Source: Pandoraea pnomenusa (GTDB lineage Bacteria > Pseudomonadota > Gammaproteobacteria > Burkholderiales > Burkholderiaceae). From it: a DNA stretch of 64,000 nucleotides. The translations under genes were made by a program, and so were the position numbers. Location of the stretch: NCBI RefSeq assembly GCF_000767615.3, contig NZ_CP009553.3:1054001-1118000 (forward strand), written 5' to 3'. This document shows, one piece after another, positions 33,546 to 42,800 of this stretch; the stretch's first letter is position 1; the number at the start of each line of letters is the position of its first letter. The notes under the pieces are model-generated. The model was not told where the DNA came from. It did not search any database and saw nothing but the letters and a program-made list of their open reading frames with translations.

Positions 33546-34967
33546 TCAGCCCGCCGCGCGTAGCCGGAAAATCTTGCCCGGATTGAACAGGTTCTGCGGG
33601 TCGAGCGATGTCTTGATCGCGCGCATCACGTCGATGGCATCCTCGCCATGCTCGGTCACGAGAAATCCCATCTTGTGCAAGCCCACGCCGTGTTCGCCAG
33701 TGCATGTGCCACCCATGCGGATGGCACGTTCGACGATGCGCTGATTGAGTCGCTCGGCCTCTTCGATTTCCTCGGGCTTGTCGGGGTCGATCAGGATCGC
33801 CACGTGGAAATTGCCGTCGCCCACGTGACCGACGATCGGGCAGGGCAGGCTCGATGCGCGCAGATCCTCCTCTGTCTCGCCGACGCATTCGGCCAGGCGG
33901 GAGATGGGCACGCATACGTCCGTGGTGACGGCGCGACAGCCGGGCTTGAGCTGGAGCATGGCGAAGTACGCACTGTGACGCGCGCTCCACAAACGGTTCC
34001 GGTCCTCGGTGCGCGTGGCCCATTCGAAGCCGGTGCCGCCGTTGTCCTTGGCCAGTTCCTGCACCGTCTCCGCCTGTTCCTTCACGCCCGCTTCGCTGCC
34101 ATGGAATTCGAAGAACAGCGTTTGCGTTTCGGGCAGCTCCATCTTCGAGTGCTTGTTGATGGCGCGAACCGCCAGCGAATCGACGAACTCCACGCGTGCG
34201 ACGGGCACCCCCAACTGAATCGTCTGGATGGTGCAGTTCACGGCGTCCGTCATGCTTGGGAACGAGCAGATGGCGGCCGAGACGGCCTCGGGCTGCGGGT
34301 ACAGGCGCACCGTGGCCTCGGTGATGATGCCCAGCGTGCCCTCGCTGCCGACGAACAGGCGCGTGAGGTCATAGCCGGCGGAGGATTTGCGTGCGCGCGT
34401 GCCGGTGTGGATGACGCGGCCGTCGGCGAGCACCACCGTGAGGGCGAGCACGTTCTCGCGCATGGTGCCGTAGCGCACGGCGTTCGTGCCGGACGCCCGG
34501 GTGGCGCACATGCCGCCGATGCTGGCGTCTGCGCCCGGATCGATGGGGAAGAACAGCCCGGTGTCGCGCAGCGCTTCGTTGAGTGCCTTGCGGGAGATGC
34601 CCGGCTGCACGGTGACGGTCAGGTCCTCGGCGTTGATGGACACGACCTGATTCATCTCCGAGAGGTCGAGCGACAGACCGCCCTCGACCGCAAGCAGGTG
34701 GCCTTCGAGCGACGAGCCCGCGCCGTAGGGAATGATGGGGGTGTCGTATTTGGCGCAGAGCTTGACGATCTGCGCGACTTCGTCGGTGCTGTGCGCGAAG
34801 GCGACCGCGTCGGGAAGCATCGGGTCGAACGGCGACTCGTCCCGGCCGTGATGCTCGCGCAGCGCTTCCTTGGTGCTGACGCGCTCGCCCAGCAAGGCTT
34901 GCAACTCAGCGAGCAGGGCGTCAGGGAACGCGCGCTTGGCGGCGAACGGCAGATGGGGGTGATTCAC
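33546..34967 (-). CDS. FAD-binding oxidoreductase, GlcD/D-lactate dehydrogenase type
   Basis: A 473-residue protein with the same two-domain layout as GlcD: FAD motif IIPYGAGSSLEGHLL, GADASIGGMCATRASG, then HVGDGNFH and TGEHGVGLHK. The SSLEGHL and ASGTNAVRYG forms resemble the D-lactate dehydrogenase (cytochrome-type) or DLD/D2HGDH branch. The substrate is a 2-hydroxy acid. Translation appears to begin at the GTG at 34967, because AAGGAG precedes it by the right distance and the next Met is far inside. It lies upstream of glcD on the same strand. Confidence 0.85.
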   Translation of the reverse strand: MNHPHLPFAAKRAFPDALLAELQALLGERVSTKEALREHHGRDESPFDPMLPDAVAFAHSTDEVAQIVKLCAKYDTPIIPYGAGSSLEGHLLAVEGGLSLDLSEMNQVVSINAEDLTVTVQPGISRKALNEALRDTGLFFPIDPGADASIGGMCATRASGTNAVRYGTMRENVLALTVVLADGRVIHTGTRARKSSAGYDLTRLFVGSEGTLGIITEATVRLYPQPEAVSAAICSFPSMTDAVNCTIQTIQLGVPVARVEFVDSLAVRAINKHSKMELPETQTLFFEFHGSEAGVKEQAETVQELAKDNGGTGFEWATRTEDRNRLWSARHSAYFAMLQLKPGCRAVTTDVCVPISRLAECVGETEEDLRASSLPCPIVGHVGDGNFHVAILIDPDKPEEIEEAERLNQRIVERAIRMGGTCTGEHGVGLHKMGFLVTEHGEDAIDVMRAIKTSLDPQNLFNPGKIFRLRAAG

Positions 34968-35299
34968 GGCTTTCTCCTTCGGGTCTCCGGGTTGCCGACG
35001 CCGGGCGGCGGCGGCAAGCGCCATATCGGGCGGGGTCTCGGGAGCGGCGCGCCCGAATCATCGGATCGCCGGCGGCGCCCCCTGACACCTCATGAGCGGG
35101 GATTTTACGCCGGGACGGCGTTTTTCCCCACCCTTTGCGTCATATCATACGGACTGGCTGCATTGCAGCGCCATCGGAATTGCCCGAAAAGCGGGCATTC
35201 CGGGGCGGAACCGGTCAATTTCAATCCATGAAGGTCCACCGCGCAGCCGCCGATCCGGCGCTGCGTTCACGGGCTGCCGCAAGGGGTAGGTGTCAGAAG
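34968..35299. other. Divergent intergenic region with a hairpin
   Basis: There are 332 bases between the FAD oxidase and the adenosyltransferase. It holds a compact stem ACGCCG-GGA-CGGCGT followed by TTTT (35107-35125) and an AT-richer stretch TATCATAC near 35142-35150. No riboswitch motif that I know is visible. Confidence 0.45.
35107..35125 (+). terminator. Terminator-like hairpin upstream of the adenosyltransferase gene
   Basis: A six-base perfect stem, three-base loop and T-run. It lies about 175 bp before the start codon on the same strand with no gene before it, so it could act in the leader rather than after a gene. Confidence 0.35.
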
Positions 35300-35872
35300 A
35301 TGGGCAATCGTTTGAGCAAGATCGTCACGCGTACGGGCGACGGGGGGAAAACCGGCCTTGGCGACGGGGCGCGCGTGGACAAGTTCAGCCAGCGGATCGT
35401 CGCCATCGGCGAGATCGATGAAACCAATTCGCACATCGGTGTACTGCTTTGCGAGGCGTTGCCGGCCGACGTCCGGGCGATGCTGCTCGATATCCAGCAC
35501 GATCTGTTCGATCTCGGCGGTGAGTTGAGCATGCCGCGCCAAACGCTACTCGGCGACGCGCACGTCGTGAAGCTCGACGACTGGTTGGCGCACTACAACG
35601 CGGAATTGCCGCCACTCAAGGAATTCATTCTGCCGGGCGGCTCGCGCGCGGCGGCGCTGGCGCATGTGGTGCGGACCGTGGCGCGCCGGGCCGAACGGGC
35701 CATGGTGGCCCTCGGAGCCGAGGAGACGGTGAATCCGGCGCCGCGTCAGTACATCAACCGGCTTTCCGATCTGATGTTTGTCCTCGCCCGGGTGCTCAAC
35801 CGGGCTGCCGGCGGCGCCGACGTACTGTGGCAGCGCGACCGGGCGGCCACGCCCGGCGACGGGGCGCGGTAA
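35300..35872 (+). CDS. Cob(I)yrinic acid a,c-diamide adenosyltransferase (PduO type)
   Basis: A 190-residue ATP:cobalamin adenosyltransferase. The N-terminal ATP loop is SKIVTRTGDGGKTGLGDG. The active-site helix bears FILPGGSRAAALAHVVRTVARRAERAMV, and the end is INRLSDLMFVLARVLNR. It makes adenosylcobalamin from cob(I)alamin and ATP. The ATG at 35300 matches the family start. It converges on aroG with only 18 bp between the stops. Confidence 0.93.
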   Translation: MGNRLSKIVTRTGDGGKTGLGDGARVDKFSQRIVAIGEIDETNSHIGVLLCEALPADVRAMLLDIQHDLFDLGGELSMPRQTLLGDAHVVKLDDWLAHYNAELPPLKEFILPGGSRAAALAHVVRTVARRAERAMVALGAEETVNPAPRQYINRLSDLMFVLARVLNRAAGGADVLWQRDRAATPGDGAR

Positions 35873-35890
35873 GCCCGGCGCTTCGCGAAC

Positions 35891-36964
35891 TCAGTTGCCC
35901 GCGCCGCGCTTCAGGCGGCGCTCGCGCACCGCCTCGGCCAGCGTTTCGAGCACGCGCAGGCTGTCTTCCCAGTCGATGCAGGCGTCGGTGATGCTCTGAC
36001 CGTAGGTCAGGGGCTTGCCCGGCACATGGTCCTGACGACCGGCCACCAGATGCGACTCCACCATCACGCCGATGATGCGATCGTCGCCGCCGGCGATCTG
36101 GCGCGCGATGTCTTCGCACACCGGGATCTGGTTTTCATGCTTCTTCTGGCTGTTGGCGTGCGAGGCGTCGATCATCACCCGTGCGGCCAGGCCGGACTTC
36201 GCGATGTCTTCGCAGGCGCTCTGCACGCTCGCGGCGTCGTAGTTCGGCGCCTTGCCGCCGCGCAGAATCAGGTGGCAGTCTTCATTGCCCGACGTCGACA
36301 CGATGGCCGAGTGCCCGCCCTTGGTCACCGACAGGAAATGGTGCGGCTGCGATGCGGCCTTGATGGCGTCGACGGCGATCTTCACGTTGCCGTCCGTGCC
36401 GTTCTTGAAGCCGACCGGGCACGACAGACCCGATGCCAGTTCGCGGTGCACCTGCGACTCCGTGGTGCGCGCCCCGATGGCGCCCCATGACACGAGATCG
36501 GCAATGTACTGCGGACTGATCATGTCGAGGTATTCGGTGCCGGCGGGCAGTCCCATTGCGTTGATCTGGGCCAGCAGTTCGCGCGCGAGGCGCAGGCCGT
36601 CGTTGATCTTGAAGCTGTTGTCCATGTGCGGGTCGTTGATCAGACCCTTCCAGCCCACCGTCGTGCGCGGCTTTTCGAAGTACACGCGCATCACGATCTC
36701 CAGCTCGCCCTTGAAGCGCTCACGCTGCTCGACCAGCCGCGAGGCGTACTCCAGCGCGGCTTTCGTGTCGTGGATCGAGCAGGGGCCGATGATGACGACG
36801 AGTCGGTCTTCCATGCCGTGCAGCACGCGGTGGATCGCGCCGCGCGAGCGATGGATGAGGTCCGCGCTCTTCTCCGAGCAGGGATATTCGCGAATCAGGT
36901 GCGCCGGGGGCGTCAGTTCCTTCAGCTCGCGAATACGGACGTCATCGGTATTGTGGGGAGGCAT
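35891..36964 (-). CDS. aroG: 3-deoxy-7-phosphoheptulonate synthase (class I DAHP synthase)
   Basis: A 357-residue enzyme joining phosphoenolpyruvate and erythrose-4-phosphate at the entry to the shikimate pathway. It shows IGPCSIHD, MRVYFEKPRTTVGWKG, GARTTESQVHRELASG, and the metal-site His/Glu motifs SHANSQKKHENQ and VMVESHLV. These are typical of AroFGH. The ATG at 36964 follows AGGAGA. The 200-bp leader encodes a Phe/Tyr-rich peptide and a mutually exclusive hairpin set, so transcriptional attenuation by aromatic amino acids is strongly suggested. That is unlike E. coli aroG, which is under TyrR. Confidence 0.95.
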   Translation of the reverse strand: MPPHNTDDVRIRELKELTPPAHLIREYPCSEKSADLIHRSRGAIHRVLHGMEDRLVVIIGPCSIHDTKAALEYASRLVEQRERFKGELEIVMRVYFEKPRTTVGWKGLINDPHMDNSFKINDGLRLARELLAQINAMGLPAGTEYLDMISPQYIADLVSWGAIGARTTESQVHRELASGLSCPVGFKNGTDGNVKIAVDAIKAASQPHHFLSVTKGGHSAIVSTSGNEDCHLILRGGKAPNYDAASVQSACEDIAKSGLAARVMIDASHANSQKKHENQIPVCEDIARQIAGGDDRIIGVMVESHLVAGRQDHVPGKPLTYGQSITDACIDWEDSLRVLETLAEAVRERRLKRGAGN

Positions 36965-37039
36965 GGATTTTCTCCTGGGCAGTTCGGACTGCGGTTCGTT
37001 GCTTGGGGTATGGGTGAAAACCGGCGTTAAAACCGGGGT

Positions 37040-37072
37040 AAAAAAAAACCGCCAGACTCGCTGGCGGTTTTT
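37040..37072 (-). terminator. Attenuator terminator in the aroG leader
   Basis: On the minus strand CCGCCAG, loop CGAGT, CTGGCGG is followed by nine Ts. The stem can be extended by A/T pairs. It lies between the leader peptide and the aroG start. Its 5' arm (CCGCCAGCG, 37059-37067) is perfectly complementary to CGCTGGCGG in the leader reading frame, giving an alternative antiterminator. Confidence 0.85.
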
Positions 37073-37089
37073 CAGGATTCGTTCGGTGC

Positions 37090-37170
37090 TTACTGCTGCA
37101 ACTGTCCCTCTCCATCCGCCAGCGGTGTGAGATACGCAAAAAAGTAAAAGTAAAACTTGCTGGCGTTCAT
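37090..37170 (-). CDS. aroG leader peptide (Phe/Tyr-rich, attenuation)
   Basis: A 26-codon frame just upstream of the aroG terminator hairpin. It starts MNASK, and residues 6-13 read FYFYFFAY, seven aromatic residues in eight. It then continues LTPLADGEGQLQQ to a TAA stop. Such clusters of regulatory codons are the mark of leader peptides in ribosome-mediated attenuation, as in pheA and trp leaders. Segment 1 (GCCAGC, codons 3-4) can pair with segment 2 (GCTGGC, codons 16-18), and segment 2 with the terminator's 5' arm. Ribosome stalling at Phe/Tyr codons would free segment 2 to form the antiterminator. The ribosome site is weak, as is common for leaders. Confidence 0.85.
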   Translation of the reverse strand: MNASKFYFYFFAYLTPLADGEGQLQQ

Positions 37171-37221
37171 GACGGATGTCTTGGACAGGCTTTGCAGGCG
37201 GTTGCCATGCACAGAAACCAC

Positions 37222-37250
37222 TTTATACGCTGAATCGCATGACGTCGCAA
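37222..37250 (-). promoter_or_regulatory. Promoter of the aroG leader transcript
   Basis: On the minus strand TTGCGA (37250-37245), 17 bases, TATAAA (37227-37222). This close sigma70 match puts the transcript start about 45 nt before the leader peptide ATG. Confidence 0.75.
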
Positions 37251-37348
37251 CCGTGTGAGATCGCCATTCGTCGGGAAAACGCGCGGAAAATCCGCATTTC
37301 GATTCTTTGAATTGCGGCGAAATTCCGCTGTTTTTGGATTTTCATGCG

Positions 37349-37373
37349 AAAACGCCCGGTTTGACCCGGGCGC
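37349..37373 (-). terminator. Intrinsic terminator of tldD
   Basis: CGCCCGG and CCGGGCG form a stem with a six-base loop. On the minus strand it is followed by TTTT, about 55 bp after the tldD stop. It insulates the aroG promoter from tldD read-through. Confidence 0.7.
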
Positions 37374-37425
37374 TTTGCTGAGCTTCACGCATTTTTTGCG
37401 GCGCGTCACACGGGGCGAGACGCGC

Positions 37426-38886
37426 TTATGCCGTGCCGCCGACCGTCATGTTCTCGATGCGCAGCGTCGGCTGGCCCACGCCCACCGGCACGCTTTGGCC
37501 TTCCTTGCCGCACACGCCCACCCCCGAGTCGAGCGACATGTCGTTGCCGATCATGGTCACGTCCTTGAGCGATTCCGGGCCGTTGCCGATCAGCGTGGCG
37601 CCTTTGACCGGATAGGTGATCTTGCCGTCCTCGATCATGTAGGCCTCGGACATCGAGAAGACGAACTTCCCGTTGGTGATATCCACCTGACCGCCGCCGA
37701 AGTTCACGGCGTAAAGCCCGCGCTTGACCGACTTGATGATTTCCTCCGGGTCCTTGTCACCGCCGAGCATGTACGTGTTGGTCATGCGCGGCATCGGCAA
37801 CGCCGCATATGACTCACGGCGTCCGTTGCCCGTGACGGGCATCTTCATCAGGCGTGCGTTCAGGCTGTCCTGCATGTAGCCGCGCAGAATCCCGTCTTCG
37901 ATCAGGGTGGTGCACTGGGTGGGATTGCCTTCGTCGTCGACGTTGAGCGAACCGCGGCGGTTCGACAGCGTGCCGTCGTCGACCACCGTGACGCCCTTGG
38001 CGGCGACACGCTCGCCGAGGCGGCCCGAGAAGGCCGACGATCCCTTGCGGTTGAAGTCGCCCTCGAGCCCATGGCCGATGGCTTCGTGCAGCAGCACGCC
38101 GGGCCAGCCCGGGCCGAGCACGACGGTCATGGCGCCGGCGGGCGCGGGACGGGCATCGAGCTTGACGATCGCGCCGTCGACGGCTTCCCTGACGTACTTT
38201 TCGATCAGGTCGTCGGTGAAGTAGCCATAGTCCAGGCGTGCACCGCCGCCGCTATTGCCGATTTCGCGGCGACCGTTCGATTCGACGATCACGGTGACGG
38301 ACACGCGCACGAGCGGGCGCACGTCGGCGGCGATCACGCCATCGCTGCGCGCCACGAGCACGACGTCGTACTCGCCGGCGAGTCCGGCCATGACCTGCGA
38401 TACGCGCGGATCGCGGGCGCGGGCGAGTTTCTCGATGCGCTCGAGCAGGGCGACCTTGCCGTTGGCGTCGAGCGAGGCAAGCGGGTCGGACGGCAGATAC
38501 AGCCCGTGCCCCGACATGTTCGAAAGCTTGTTGCCGACCTTCACGCGACCGCGTCCGGCCGAGGCGATGCTGCGAGTGGCGGCGGCCGCGTCCTTGAGCG
38601 CGATCTCGGAGATGTCGTCGGAGTAGGCGAACGCGGTGCGGTCGCCCACGATGGCACGCACCCCCACGCCCTGATCGATCGAGAACGACCCCGATTTGAC
38701 GATGCCTTCCTCGAGGCTCCACGCCTCGCTGCGCGTGTACTGGAAATACAGGTCGGCGTAATCCACGCGGTGCGTGAAGATGTCGCCGAGGGCACGTTGC
38801 AGGTGGCTTTCGTCAAGGCCGTACGGCGTGAGCAGCAGCTCACGGGCGGTGGCCAGGTTCTGGATGCCGGTGTCGATGATTTTCAT
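37426..38886 (-). CDS. tldD: Metalloprotease TldD
   Basis: A 486-residue TldD subunit of the TldD/TldE (PmbA) zinc protease, which trims unfolded peptides and matures microcins. It has the HEAIGH metal motif at 267-272 and the C-terminal Cys/Gly segment [14 protein letters not shown]. Length is normal. The partner PmbA is not in the window, as is usual. It lies downstream of the nitrilase on the same strand, within 60 bp, and a YhdP-like gene precedes that; this order is common in Burkholderiaceae. Confidence 0.94.
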   Translation of the reverse strand: MKIIDTGIQNLATARELLLTPYGLDESHLQRALGDIFTHRVDYADLYFQYTRSEAWSLEEGIVKSGSFSIDQGVGVRAIVGDRTAFAYSDDISEIALKDAAAATRSIASAGRGRVKVGNKLSNMSGHGLYLPSDPLASLDANGKVALLERIEKLARARDPRVSQVMAGLAGEYDVVLVARSDGVIAADVRPLVRVSVTVIVESNGRREIGNSGGGARLDYGYFTDDLIEKYVREAVDGAIVKLDARPAPAGAMTVVLGPGWPGVLLHEAIGHGLEGDFNRKGSSAFSGRLGERVAAKGVTVVDDGTLSNRRGSLNVDDEGNPTQCTTLIEDGILRGYMQDSLNARLMKMPVTGNGRRESYAALPMPRMTNTYMLGGDKDPEEIIKSVKRGLYAVNFGGGQVDITNGKFVFSMSEAYMIEDGKITYPVKGATLIGNGPESLKDVTMIGNDMSLDSGVGVCGKEGQSVPVGVGQPTLRIENMTVGGTA

Positions 38887-38939
38887 GCGGTGTCAGGCCA
38901 AGGAAATGTATACGATAGATGGGGGCGGATTCGGCAATG

Positions 38940-39794
38940 TCAACCTTGCAGGACGCGATGCCGCCACGCCGGCAGACTCTGGCGCACGCCCGTCAGTCGG
39001 CTCGGATCCAGGTCGCCGACGACGACGCCCGCGCCTTCAGGCTCGCGCTGCGCAACGATGTCGCCCCACGGGTCGATCAGCATGGAATGCCCCCAGGTCC
39101 GCCGTCCGTTCTCGTGATGGCCGCCCTGCGCGGAAGCGAGCACGTAGCACTGGTTTTCGATGGCGCGGGCGCGCAGCAACAGTTCCCAGTGCGCGCGGCC
39201 CGTCGTGTACGTGAAGGCGGCGGGTACGACCATGAGCGTACAGTCGCCCATGGCGCGGTACAACTCGGGAAAACGCAGGTCGTAGCACACCGACAGCCCC
39301 ACGCGGCCAAAGGGCGCTTCAAACGTGCGTACGGCATCGCCGGGGCGGATGGTGCGCGCTTCGTCGTACGCCTCGTCGCCCTTGACGAAATTGAACAGGT
39401 GGATCTTGTCGTAACGTGCGGCCGGCGTCCCGTCAGGCCCGAACACGAGCGTCGTGTTGAGCACCCGGTCGGGCTCGGGCGCCGCCAGCGGCAGCGTGCC
39501 GCCAACGAGCCAGACACCGTGGCGGCGGGCCGTCTCGGCGAGGAAGTCCTGAATCGGGCCCTGCCCCGGCGTTTCGCGCAAGGCGAGCTTGTCGGTATCG
39601 CGCTGGCCCATGTAGCAGAAATACTCGGGCAACAGCACCAGTTGCGCGCCGGCGTCGGCGGCTTGCGCCACCAGTTGGCCGGCATCTTGCAGGTTGCGTT
39701 CGACGTCGGGCGCGCTCACCATCTGCGCGGCCGCCACGCGAACCGGGGCGGCGCAGGGCGAAGGGGCGGCGGAGGGCGTGTCGGGACTCGTCAT
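38940..39794 (-). CDS. Carbon-nitrogen hydrolase (nitrilase family, NIT2-like amidase)
   Basis: A 284-residue member of the nitrilase superfamily with the catalytic triad Glu57 (PEYF), Lys130 (YDKIHLF) and Cys170 (SVCYDLRFPE). It resembles the NIT2/YafV branch, which includes omega-amidase and deaminated-glutathione amidase. A Pro/Ala-rich 17-residue N-terminus precedes the fold. It lies between the YhdP-like gene and tldD, all in one direction with small gaps, so it is probably co-transcribed with tldD. Confidence 0.9.
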   Translation of the reverse strand: MTSPDTPSAAPSPCAAPVRVAAAQMVSAPDVERNLQDAGQLVAQAADAGAQLVLLPEYFCYMGQRDTDKLALRETPGQGPIQDFLAETARRHGVWLVGGTLPLAAPEPDRVLNTTLVFGPDGTPAARYDKIHLFNFVKGDEAYDEARTIRPGDAVRTFEAPFGRVGLSVCYDLRFPELYRAMGDCTLMVVPAAFTYTTGRAHWELLLRARAIENQCYVLASAQGGHHENGRRTWGHSMLIDPWGDIVAQREPEGAGVVVGDLDPSRLTGVRQSLPAWRHRVLQG

Positions 39795-39856
39795 GTCGTG
39801 GCTGAATTCGTCGCGCGTGGCGCGTGGCGTATGCGGGAAGCGTTCCCCGTGCGCGC

Positions 39857-42800
39857 TCAGTTGCCGCGCACTCCGGTGGGCGGGACGTTGTTTTGCGTCT
39901 CCGGCCGGACTTCCGGGGATGCATCGATCTTACTCTTATTGCCGCTGCCCTGTCCGATGACCGGATTGTCCCAGGAACCGGTCACGTGGTACGTGGTGGA
40001 GAGCGTGCGCGAGAGCTGGTCGCCGAGCGCCAGCTGGGCGAAGAACGAGCCGATGCCCAGCGCCGGGTTGATGATCGCCCAGGCCAGCGACGCCGACGCC
40101 GCATTGATCTTCGGCAGCACCAGCACGTTCAGGTCCTGCGTCTCGCGAGCCAGATCGGTGTGCCCGTCGATCTTGATCGTCGCCGCGTTGGCATTGATCG
40201 TCAGGTCGCTGGTATTGGCGACGCCGCCCTGAATCGTGGCGTTCCCGTCGATGCTGTCGAACGGCAGGCCGCTGCCGATCACGCTGTTGAAGTCGAACGT
40301 GAGGATCTTGGCGAGCGTTTGCAGCGACAGAATGCCGAGCAGCTTGGCGAGCCCCGGGTCGGCTTTCAGGATCTGCCCGCGCCGCAGGTCGACCTTCACG
40401 CGCCCGAACAGCGTCGGATAGTCGATGGCGTCGGGACCGCCGCGCCAGCCGAAGCGGCCCGACACGGCACCCGAGCCGTCCTTGAGCGTCCTGGGCAGGC
40501 CCAGCCGGTCGAGCAGACCGCCCGCGTTCTTCACCTCCAGATTGAAGTCGAGGAGGGTGCGGCGTGGCACGTCGTCGTCGCTGCCCGCGACCGCCGCCCG
40601 GCGGCGCGACGTACGCCAGTTGCCCTTGATGTCGAGCGTGGCGGCGTCGTTGCGGAGCTCGAGCTTGGTCAATTGCCACACGGGCACGCCATCCTCGACG
40701 TCGTTATGGGCATTGAGCTGCAGCCGGCCGAGCGGCTTGTCGCGCAGCACGAAATCGTTGGCGACCACGTCGATGGCGGGGAATTCGTCGCTCGGTTCGT
40801 CGAGTACCTGCGTGAGCACGTCACTGCCGTGCTCCTCGCGGGGAATCACGAGCTTGGCGAGCCGTGCGCGGATCTCGCCCGACGGGTTCTTGTCGTCGGG
40901 TGCCTTCCATTCCGCGAAGCCGGACACGAGATCGGACGCGAGACTGACCTGCCAGTCGCGGTCGTTGCGCTGTGCACCGACCACCAGCTCCGGCCATAGG
41001 CGCGACATCAGGCGCACCTGCTTTGCGTGAAGCGCCAGCCGTGTGGGCACATACGGGGTGAGGGCGCCGAATTCGTCGCGTGCCGCCGCGGCCGTGGCCG
41101 CAGGCGCGGGCGGCGTGCCCTGGGTACCCGGCGTGACCGAGTCGCTGCCGAGCGACGCGACCACACCGCGCCAGGCGTCCACGTCGAGCGTGTCGAACTG
41201 CGCGGCGGCCTGCACGCCCTCGCGCGGCGCCGGCACCGGCTGGTTGATGCCGATGCCGCCGCGCAATACGTCCACGCGCGCGCCGTTGCGTTGTTGCACG
41301 TAGCTCGCCTGCACGCTGCCGATGGAGATGTCGAGCGTATCGGTGCGACGCCCGCCCGGATTGGGTTGGGGCCGCAACGTGAAGCGGGCCGGCAGCGCGG
41401 TCTCGGCGCTCTTGCCCAGCGGTGCGGGCAGATTCAAGGCGAGTCCGGCGAGCGTGGACTGCACCGCCACGTCGGTCATGCCCTGGCGCACGGTGACCGT
41501 GGCCGTATAGGGCGTGCTGCCGGTCATGCGCTTGGCCAGTTGCGCGAGCGACGCGTTCTCGCGATTCTCGCGCAGCCCCTGCGCGCTCATCGTGCCGTTG
41601 ACGTTCAGCGCGATCGTGCCGTCGTTGCGACTGCCGCCGGAGGCGCGCACGTCGCCGCCGAGGAACGTGCCGCGCAGATTGTCCAGCGAGATGCCGCGTT
41701 CGGTGAACGCAAGTTCACCGTCCACGGCGCCGAAGGTCGGCAGGCCGCTCAGCAGCGTGACATCGTTGCGCAGGAAACGCGCCCGGCCGGTGACCCTGGA
41801 CCGGTCGGTATGGTCGAGCGGCATCGACACTTGCATGGCGAGCTGCGTGGTACCGCTCGCGCGTGTCTCGTCGGTGAAGTCGCCGATCCAGTGGCCAACC
41901 GGGCTGTTGTTCAGATACTTCACGAAGTCTGCCGCCGGGCCGCGCGCGTCACCCTTGAGCGTGAGCGTCGAGTCGTCCTGGCCGATATTGTTGATGTCGC
42001 CCTGCACCTGCGTGAGCGTCACGCCATAGACCGAGCCGCTGTCGATCGCGATGTGCAGCTTGTCGGCGTCGAAGCGCAGGTTGCCGCGAACCTTCTCGAA
42101 CGCTGGCCAGACTTCCGTGTGGCCGGGGCGCAGCGGCGACGGGTTGAAGGTCACGTCGGCGAGCGGAATGTCGATGCGGAACTTGCCGCCCCCCTTGCCG
42201 TATGGGAAATCGTCCAGATCGCCCTGCACCGCGAACGGCGCATTCTGCACCGTGCCCGCAAGCAGGGCGCGTTGCAGATAGTCGCGCACGCTCGCGCCGA
42301 TGTCCGTGGGCAGATAGCGCGGCACCGACGCCGCGTTCACGCGCGCCACGGTGCCTTTCAGGTCGACGATGCCGTTGCCCTTGCCGCCGTTGCGCCAGGT
42401 GCCGCTCACGTCGCCGGCCAGTTCGGCGTTTTGCAGGTGCAGTGCGTCGACGCGCACCCGCACGTCCGCCGGCGCGTCGCGCCGGGTCGCCGAATGCGAG
42501 ACGCGCCAGGCGCTGCGCGCCGTGAGCGTGTCGAGGTCGATGCGAGGCTGATCGAAGCGGCCGGGGAAATCGAGCACGGCGTTGCGGCTGTTGAGCGTCA
42601 GGCTGCCACGCGACTGGTCGGCGTCCACATGCCCGCTGAGGTTGGCGAAGCCGGGCCGGCCGGCGTTAGGCGAACCGGGTCTGGGCGCGGCCTGACTCGG
42701 CTGGCTGTCGATGCCGAGGCCTTCGAAATCGGCGACCACGCGATAGCGATCGCGCTCGGGCGGCAGTTGCTTGATGCCGGGCAGATCGCGCCAGTTGCCC

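Noticed and set aside
35107..35125. Cobalamin riboswitch before the adenosyltransferase
   Set aside because: There is a hairpin with a T-run, but I found no B12-box-like conserved sequence in the leader.
33648..35231. A 527-codon plus-strand frame over the FAD oxidase
   Set aside because: Antisense shadow of a gene with clear FAD-oxidase motifs, running across its start and the intergenic hairpin.
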